From an uncultured Bacteroidales bacterium (lineage in GTDB: Bacteria > Bacteroidota > Bacteroidia > Bacteroidales > UBA932), in the NCBI GenBank assembly GCA_900322025.1, contig ONYJ01000143.1, forward strand, positions 1 through 11,755: DNA of 11,755 bases, given 5' to 3'. The notes beneath the pieces are model-generated. The model did no database searches and was not told the DNA's origin. It saw only the letters and a program-made list of their open reading frames with translations. Positions within the stretch are counted from its first letter, which is position 1. Every line of letters starts with the position of its first letter. Made by a program: the position numbers and the translations under genes. Below are positions 7,268 through 11,755 of this stretch, one piece after another.

Positions 7268-9532
7268 ATGAACATACATTTTAAGGTAAGAGTCGGCATC
7301 GGCAATATAGAGGGAGTGTTTCTTACAGGCTCCTCCGCCATGCTTGGCAAATATGATCCGGACAAGGCTCTTCAGATGCAATATGCAGGCACAAATTCTG
7401 CCGGAGAAACAATCTGGGAGGCTAAAATTCAGGTAGATCTTCTCAAAGAAAGAATCCTGCGCTACAAGTATTTTTTAAAAGACACTAATGGCCTAATTAC
7501 CTTTGAAGTAGGAGGCGGCAGAAGGCTCGCCCTAAACTCGGCCACCGCAAAAATCGAGACCATAGACCATTGGCAAGAATATACAGAAGAGGCCCCTTTT
7601 CTTACAGACCCGTTCTCTCATGTTTTTTACGGAGCATCGTGCAGCCCATATACTCAAACACACAGAAAGAATCACGAACTCATAATTAGAGCTGTTGTAC
7701 CCAATGTACCGAAAGACTGCCAGATTGTCCTGACAGGGGAGGGCAAACGCCTCGGCTCATGGAAGGCAGAAAAGAGCATAAAAATGGCCCGTCTGAAAGG
7801 ATCCAAGTGGATTGCCGCCCTCTCTGCCGAAGGATGCGAAGGGCAGGTCTGGAAATACAAACTGGCTATGGTCAACAAAAACACCGGAGAGTTTGTTCCG
7901 GAAACACTTCCATACGGCAAGGAAAGAGAGCTGGAGATTCCGGCCATAGGCAAGAACGAAACATTCATAAAAGAGCACTCACAGGTGAAATTTCCGCCGG
8001 TAATGAGAAAGTTTGCAGGTTGCGCAATTCCGCTGTTCTCTCTCAGGAGCGAAAACAGCAGTGGTTGCGGAAGCATAGAAGACATGAAGCTACTGATAGA
8101 CTGGGCTGAGAAAACCGGTATAAAGGTTCTGGAGATACTCCCTGTAAACGACAGCACAAAGACATTTTCCGGCAAAGATTCTTCTCCATACGAATGTATT
8201 ACATCATTAGGCATAAATCCTTTATATCTGTCACTTTCCTCTATAGGGCATCTTGCAGATGCATCTAAAGAAAAGGATGCTTGCAGGGAAATGAAATCCC
8301 TCAACCACAGGGCCGATGTAGATTATGAAGACCTCTACTATTTCAAGAAGAAGTATCTGGAAGAACTGTTCAAAGAAAAGGGAAAGACAGATGCCGCACA
8401 TCCCGATTTCTACAAATTCCTCAACGAGCACAAAGACTGGATTTACGGCTACGCTCAGTTCTGCGCCCTCAGAGACATCCACAAGTCTCCGGATTTCAAC
8501 TCTTGGGGCATATTCAAAATATATTCGGAAGACCTCGCTATAGCCTTAGGTAACAGAACTTTAACCAAGACTTTCGCTGCCGCCCATTCAGTCCTCGGAA
8601 AACTTGAATGGCATCTGGTGCAGCAGATACATTTCCGCACCCAGTTCCACATATGGCTCCAGTTCCATTCGTTCCGTCAGCTAAACGAGGTCATACTCTA
8701 TGCCCACGGCAAGGGCATTGCACTCAAGGGAGAACTGCAGATGAAAATTGTTCCGCATAGCGTGGACTGCTGGAAATTCCCGCAGCTCTTCAGTGGAGAA
8801 AAAGACGGGTACGCCGTATTCAACTGGCAAGCCATGCAGCAGGAAAACTTTAGCTGGTGGAAAAAAAGAGTGAGGATAATGAGCTGGTATCTGGATATAT
8901 ACACCATCGGTGAGGAAACCGTTTGCTCAAAGGAAGAATTGCCCATATACAATAAAATGATACCCCAACTGCTGGCGGTATCCAACATGATGGCCTGGGC
9001 AGACGGATGGGAGAGCTTGAGGCTCCTTCCCAAATACTATGAGCAGACGGCACATGCCACAGAAAGCACTCACACAAGCCAAAGCATACATCCGGAGCAA
9101 TGCATACAGAGTACCTCGGCATTACAATGCACACATTCCGGGCAAAAGCGCATCCCGTATCTGAGCTCAATATACACATCGGGAGTACAGGGGCAGACAA
9201 TGAGAGTCTGGCTCGGAGAAAGAAACAAGACAATCTTTCACACATCTCAAGACAAGAAGCAGACCTATTACGATGCGACAGTGGAAGAATGTACAGCCGA
9301 GCTGAAGAAAACTTTGGAAAAAGACAGTATGTTCGCCATGATTCCGTTGCAGGACTGGCTGAGTATAGACCCCAAAATCAGAAGCCGATTCCCTTACACG
9401 GAACGCATCAACAATCCGGATGCAAAAGAGCAGATATGGAAATACCGTATGCACATAACATTGGAGAACCTGCTCAATGCAGAATCGCTCAACAAAACCA
9501 TTCTTCAGCTAATTGCAAATAGCAACCGCTAA
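7268..9532 (+). CDS. CBM20-CBM20-GH77 protein, degenerate 4-alpha-glucanotransferase (probable pseudoenzyme)
   Basis: A 754-residue relative of the DPE2-type 4-alpha-glucanotransferases (amylomaltases). CBM20 starch-binding module 1 spans about 1-100 (VFLTGSSAMLGKYDPDKALQM, IRYKYFLKD-like strand) and module 2 about 135-237 (VLTGEGKRLGSWKAEKSIKM, VWKYKLA). The GH77 domain begins near 246 with IPLFSLRSENSSGCGSIEDM and ILPVNDSTKTF, and ends with MIPLQDWLSIDPKIRSRFPY, ERINNP and YRMHITLENLL, all typical. Active members keep FRIDH (nucleophile Asp), GEDLG (acid/base Glu) and STHDMSTIR (stabilising Asp). Here the aligned positions are YTIGE (T546, G548), ADGWE (D579) and TSGVQGQTMR (V640, Q641). 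The GAPPD...GQNWG substrate loop is reduced to SGEKDGY (509-515), and about 170 residues before STHD are missing, replaced partly by the 594-628 low-complexity stretch. The frame is intact throughout. Transferase activity is therefore unlikely; an alpha-glucan-binding or regulatory role is inference. There is no Shine-Dalgarno; a weak TATATTTC lies at 7249-7256. Confidence 0.85.
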   Translation: MNIHFKVRVGIGNIEGVFLTGSSAMLGKYDPDKALQMQYAGTNSAGETIWEAKIQVDLLKERILRYKYFLKDTNGLITFEVGGGRRLALNSATAKIETIDHWQEYTEEAPFLTDPFSHVFYGASCSPYTQTHRKNHELIIRAVVPNVPKDCQIVLTGEGKRLGSWKAEKSIKMARLKGSKWIAALSAEGCEGQVWKYKLAMVNKNTGEFVPETLPYGKERELEIPAIGKNETFIKEHSQVKFPPVMRKFAGCAIPLFSLRSENSSGCGSIEDMKLLIDWAEKTGIKVLEILPVNDSTKTFSGKDSSPYECITSLGINPLYLSLSSIGHLADASKEKDACREMKSLNHRADVDYEDLYYFKKKYLEELFKEKGKTDAAHPDFYKFLNEHKDWIYGYAQFCALRDIHKSPDFNSWGIFKIYSEDLAIALGNRTLTKTFAAAHSVLGKLEWHLVQQIHFRTQFHIWLQFHSFRQLNEVILYAHGKGIALKGELQMKIVPHSVDCWKFPQLFSGEKDGYAVFNWQAMQQENFSWWKKRVRIMSWYLDIYTIGEETVCSKEELPIYNKMIPQLLAVSNMMAWADGWESLRLLPKYYEQTAHATESTHTSQSIHPEQCIQSTSALQCTHSGQKRIPYLSSIYTSGVQGQTMRVWLGERNKTIFHTSQDKKQTYYDATVEECTAELKKTLEKDSMFAMIPLQDWLSIDPKIRSRFPYTERINNPDAKEQIWKYRMHITLENLLNAESLNKTILQLIANSNR
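9047..9151 (+). repeat. Ser/Thr/His/Gln-rich low-complexity segment inside the GH77-like gene
   Basis: Residues 594-628 are almost only T, H, S, Q, A, C, I and E, with recurring TH/HS and CIQ/LQC pairs. At DNA level, related strings recur: GCATACAT, AATGCATACAG and AATGCACACAT. It sits where active GH77 enzymes carry structured core between the acid/base and the third catalytic residue. It looks like a disordered linker grown by slippage or short duplication. Confidence 0.55.
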
Positions 9533-9653
9533 ACTTTATATCTCCAAAAAAACGGCTAAATTTTATATCCGCAAAGAGCAGCTGAAGCTTTATTTCTGCA
9601 GAGAGTAGTTAAACTTTATATCTGTGCAGAGGGCTAAAACTTTTTATTCGCCG
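9528..9653. repeat. Five-copy degenerate tandem repeat (25-27 bp) across the convergent junction
   Basis: Copies start at 9528, 9555, 9581, 9608 and 9633. The cores are GCTAAACTTTATATCT, GCTAAATTTTATATCC, GCTGAAGCTTTATTTCT, GTTAAACTTTATATCT and GCTAAAACTTTTTATTC. Each is followed by a purine-rich tail of about 10 bases such as GCAAAGAGCA or GCAGAGAGTA. Copy 1 contains the TAA of the GH77-like gene and copy 5 contains the stop and last codons of the minus-strand gene, so the array fills the whole 101-bp intergenic gap. No rho-independent terminator is obvious here. Copies are too short and too divergent, and lack unique spacers, for CRISPR. Confidence 0.75.
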
Positions 9654-10440
9654 AATATTCTGCCGCTAACTTTACAAGATGCTGGAAAATAGGCAAAAAA
9701 GTATGGTTGCCGGAATACACAAATCCTTCCGGATGAAACTGCACTCCAAATGATTTTCCATCTGCACTTTCTATAGCCTCCACTACTCCATCCGCAGCAC
9801 GTGCGGTAACTTTATAGCCTGGGGCCACCTTACCCACCGCCTGATGATGGAAAGAATTTACAGCTATCTTCTCCGTTTTCAGAAGTTCGGCAAGAAGAGA
9901 ACCTTTTTCTATGGTTATCGTATGGCTTCCATAAGAACGGGTAGCTTTCTGCCTATGCTGTACTGCATCTTTTACTGTAGATGGTATATCTTGTATCAAA
10001 TCTCCTCCCATGGCAATATTAAGCCCCTGCTCGCCCCTGCATATACCAAGCAGAGGTATCCCCCGTTGCACGGCCTTGCGTATCAGCGCAATATCATATA
10101 CATCTCTTTCTGGAACAACATCTTCTAAAAACGGATTCGGTTCCTGCTTAAAAAGCAGAGGGCTGAAATCCTCTCCACCGGTCATAACAAGTCCGTCTAT
10201 AACATCCAGATACTCATCAATAACTGCTTCTGAAGTAGCAGCAGGTATTATAAACGGAATCCCTCCCGCCTTTCTAATACTCACAATGTAAGTCATGGCA
10301 ACTTTTGCAGTGCTTCCCTCAATAGTGCAAGACACTCCTATTATCGGCTTCTTCTTTTGAGCCTGCAACGAGTTTGACATTGCCAACAGTAATACCATTG
10401 CAGTAAAAACAAAAAGGACTTTTGTAAAAACTCTTTTCAT
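9634..10440 (-). CDS. Exported class-I glutamine amidotransferase-like protein (peptidase C26, PuuD-like)
   Basis: A 268-residue protein of the gamma-glutamyl hydrolase/PuuD family, which cleaves gamma-glutamyl bonds (for example gamma-Glu-GABA). The fold starts at KPIIGVSC (31-38), followed by DGLVMTGGEDFSP (82-94). The nucleophile elbow is GICRGEQGLN with C134. Then come VNSFHHQAVGKVAPGYKVTARAADG (194-218, a C26 hallmark) and GVQFHPEGF with H236 and E238, completing the Cys-His-Glu triad. Residues 1-28 form a signal peptide: KRVFTK, a hydrophobic core about 8-21, then a likely signal peptidase I site after SLQA (27). The characterised PuuD of E. coli is cytoplasmic, so a periplasmic location is notable and suggests use on imported or cell-wall-derived gamma-glutamyl compounds (inference). 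The gene is convergent with the GH77-like gene and divergent from radA by 146 bp. The start ATG at 10440 is set by the signal peptide. Confidence 0.9.
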   Translation of the reverse strand: MKRVFTKVLFVFTAMVLLLAMSNSLQAQKKKPIIGVSCTIEGSTAKVAMTYIVSIRKAGGIPFIIPAATSEAVIDEYLDVIDGLVMTGGEDFSPLLFKQEPNPFLEDVVPERDVYDIALIRKAVQRGIPLLGICRGEQGLNIAMGGDLIQDIPSTVKDAVQHRQKATRSYGSHTITIEKGSLLAELLKTEKIAVNSFHHQAVGKVAPGYKVTARAADGVVEAIESADGKSFGVQFHPEGFVYSGNHTFLPIFQHLVKLAAEYSANKKF

Positions 10441-10492
10441 AACTATATTCTATTAAATTATACGCGTTTTTTCCGGTGGTTGCCTGCATAAA

Positions 10493-10534
10493 GATAATCT
10501 ATTTATGATAATCTGTTGTGGATAGTCCTACTTT
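10493..10534. repeat. Three direct repeats with 14-bp period in the divergent intergenic region
   Basis: GATAATCT at 10493, GATAATCT at 10507 and GATAGTCC at 10521 start exactly 14 bp apart. The units are GATAATCTATTTAT, GATAATCTGTTGTG and GATAGTCCTACTTT. They lie in the 146-bp gap (10441-10586) between the exported C26 gene and radA, upstream of the radA -7 candidate, so they could be a regulator-binding array. The third copy is imperfect. Confidence 0.5.
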
Positions 10535-10562
10535 TTTCTGCCGACTTTTATTACAAATGGAT

Positions 10563-10570
10563 TAAATTTG
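10563..10570 (+). promoter_or_regulatory. Candidate Bacteroidetes -7 element for radA
   Basis: TAAATTTG, a TAnnTTTG match, ends 16 bp before the radA ATG, followed by a purine-rich GGAAAAGAAG (10573-10582) that may act as a ribosome-binding region. The leader would be only about 10 bases. A -33 TTTG at the usual distance is not evident. In the other direction only a weak TATAATTTA-like string (minus strand, about 10453-10463) precedes the C26 gene. Confidence 0.4.
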
Positions 10571-10586
10571 TTGGAAAAGAAGTCTT

Positions 10587-11755
10587 ATGGCAAAAATTAA
10601 AAAAGCGTTTTTCTGTTCAAACTGCGGCTACGAAAGTCCTAAGTGGTTAGGGCAATGCCCTGCTTGCGGCCAGTGGAATACTATGATTGAAGAGGTGATT
10701 AGTCGCTCTGAAAATCCTACAAAAAGCTATCTCGCTACCGAAATAAATGCAAGTCCACTTAAACTGTCTGAAATAGAATCCAGCGGAAGAGAAGAGAGAA
10801 TTATATTGTCTTCTTATGCTAATGGCACAGAGGCGGAATCTCACACACACAGCAATACATACAGTAATAATCTGAGCGAACTTGACAGGATACTTGGCGG
10901 CGGTATAGTAAAGGGTTCGTTGGTACTGATAGGAGGAGAACCGGGCATCGGAAAATCTACACTGAGCCTGCAAATTCCCCTATCTAACCCAAATCTTAAA
11001 ACTCTCTATGTATCAGGAGAAGAGAGCGCACGCCAGATAAAACTGAGGGCCGAAAGACTAAACGGAAAGTACGACAATTGCTACATTCTTCCGGAAACTT
11101 CTCTCAACAACATAATAGAACAAGCCAAGAAAGTTTCTCCGGAACTCATAATAATAGATTCTATACAAACCATATATTCAACAGCAGTAGAATCTTCCGC
11201 AGGCAGTGTTTCACAAGTAAAAGAATGCGCAGTTTCTTTACTAAGATTTGCAAAAGATACCAACACCCCAATAATCATTATAGGCCACATCACCAAAGAC
11301 GGCACCATTGCAGGCCCTAAAGTATTAGAACACATAGTAGATGTAGTACTTCAGTTTGAGGGCGATACACGACACTCCTTCCGCATACTCAGAAGCATTA
11401 AAAACCGTTTTGGAGCATCTGCAGAACTTGCGGTTTATGAAATGACAAGCACAGGGCTGAGAGAAGTGCTCAATCCAAGCGAAATGTTCATATCTACCCA
11501 CCAAGAAAATCTAAGTGGAAGTGCCGTTGCTGCCATGTTAGATGGCACGCGCCCTTTTCTTATTGAAGCACAAGCTCTTGTAAGCACAGCTGCCTATGGC
11601 ACACCTCAACGCTCTGCCACTGGTTTTGATGTTAGAAGGCTGAATATGTTGCTGGCCGTATTGGAAAAAAGAGTGGGCTTTAAAATAGGAGCCAAAGATG
11701 TGTTTCTAAATATAGCAGGAGGTATAAAAGTAGCCGATCCGGCGTGTGATTTGGC
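10587..11755 (+). CDS. radA: RadA/Sms DNA repair and recombination ATPase (3' end outside window)
   Basis: Cytoplasmic RecA-like ATPase that promotes branch migration and processing of recombination intermediates; 389 complete codons of about 455 are present. The N-terminal zinc finger has C10, C13, C24 and C27 (CSNCGYESPKWLGQCPACGQW). LSELDRILGGG (96-106) leads into the ATPase. Walker A is GEPGIGKST (117-125), then LYVSGEES, the Walker B strand IIIIDSIQT, GHITKDG and the RadA-specific KNRFG at 272-276. The Lon-like C-terminal domain starts (LVSTAAYGTPQR, DVFLNIAGGIKVAD) and is cut off by the window end. Between zinc finger and ATPase is a Ser/His/Asn/Thr-rich insert (about 75-95), making Walker A roughly 15 residues later than in E. 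coli RadA. ATG 10587 is chosen because MAKIKKAFFC is the family's usual start. It is divergent from the exported C26 gene. Confidence 0.95.
   Translation, partial: MAKIKKAFFCSNCGYESPKWLGQCPACGQWNTMIEEVISRSENPTKSYLATEINASPLKLSEIESSGREERIILSSYANGTEAESHTHSNTYSNNLSELDRILGGGIVKGSLVLIGGEPGIGKSTLSLQIPLSNPNLKTLYVSGEESARQIKLRAERLNGKYDNCYILPETSLNNIIEQAKKVSPELIIIDSIQTIYSTAVESSAGSVSQVKECAVSLLRFAKDTNTPIIIIGHITKDGTIAGPKVLEHIVDVVLQFEGDTRHSFRILRSIKNRFGASAELAVYEMTSTGLREVLNPSEMFISTHQENLSGSAVAAMLDGTRPFLIEAQALVSTAAYGTPQRSATGFDVRRLNMLLAVLEKRVGFKIGAKDVFLNIAGGIKVADPACDL

Noticed and set aside
7672..8304. Minus-strand open frame of 210 codons
   Set aside because: It lies wholly opposite the CBM20/GH77 coding region, resembles no family, and has no promoter context.
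9100..9522. Open 140-codon frame inside the GH77-like gene, considered as evidence of a frameshift
   Set aside because: Its translation shows no GH77 motif, while the main frame keeps LQDWL, ERINNP and YRMHITLE to the end. The catalytic losses are substitutions within an intact frame.
9595..9630. Hairpin TCTGCA...TGCAGA as a terminator
   Set aside because: The stem is only 6 bp with a 24-base loop and no T tract follows; the strings are better explained as parts of the tandem repeat.
9528..9653. Possible CRISPR array
   Set aside because: Repeats are directly adjacent with no unique spacers, diverge between copies, and no cas gene is nearby.

Overview
The window comes from a member of the Bacteroidota, most likely Bacteroidales. 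The gene families are those of that group: a nucleoside kinase with a threonyl-tRNA-synthetase-like N-terminus, an adenosine-kinase-like PfkB protein, and a double-CBM20 GH77 protein. Shine-Dalgarno sequences are mostly missing, and TAnnTTTG elements of the Bacteroidetes -7 type stand before several genes. The DNA is moderately AT-rich. No tRNA, rRNA, insertion sequence, phage gene or CRISPR array was seen.

Layout. Positions 1-1353 hold the C-terminal half of uvrA (cut by the window start). A 563-residue nucleoside kinase follows at 1378-3069 on the same strand. A strong rho-independent terminator at 3089-3124 ends this unit and lies over the last codons of the convergent neighbour. Reading leftwards from 6120 is a three-gene operon: a PfkB nucleoside/sugar kinase (5131-6120), a membrane sensor histidine kinase (3816-5129, one base after the kinase stop) and an OmpR-type response regulator (3094-3792). 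Divergent from it are a multi-spanning flippase-like (UPF0104/LPG synthase TM) protein (6202-7239) and, 28 bp later, a CBM20-CBM20-GH77 protein (7268-9532). A convergent junction with a degenerate tandem repeat (9528-9653) separates this from an exported class-I glutamine-amidotransferase-like (peptidase C26) protein on the minus strand (9634-10440). The window ends in radA (10587-11755, cut by the window end).

The most notable item is the GH77 protein. Its ends and fold motifs are well kept. However, the positions aligning with the catalytic nucleophile, the acid/base and the transition-state-stabilising Asp are Gly, Asp and Gln. The substrate loop with GAPPD/GQNWG is gone, and about 170 residues of the core are replaced by a Ser/Thr/His/Gln-rich stretch. 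It looks like a pseudoenzyme that may still bind alpha-glucan through two starch-binding modules. Other points worth checking are the translationally coupled sugar/nucleoside kinase and two-component system, the short receiver domain of its regulator, the 25-27 bp tandem repeat at the convergent junction, and three 14-bp-spaced direct repeats upstream of radA.

The genes do not form one clear pathway. Two are DNA repair genes (uvrA, radA), two are kinases probably used in nucleoside salvage, and the rest are envelope, signalling and alpha-glucan-related. All homology statements here come from recognising motifs by eye, not from a database search.
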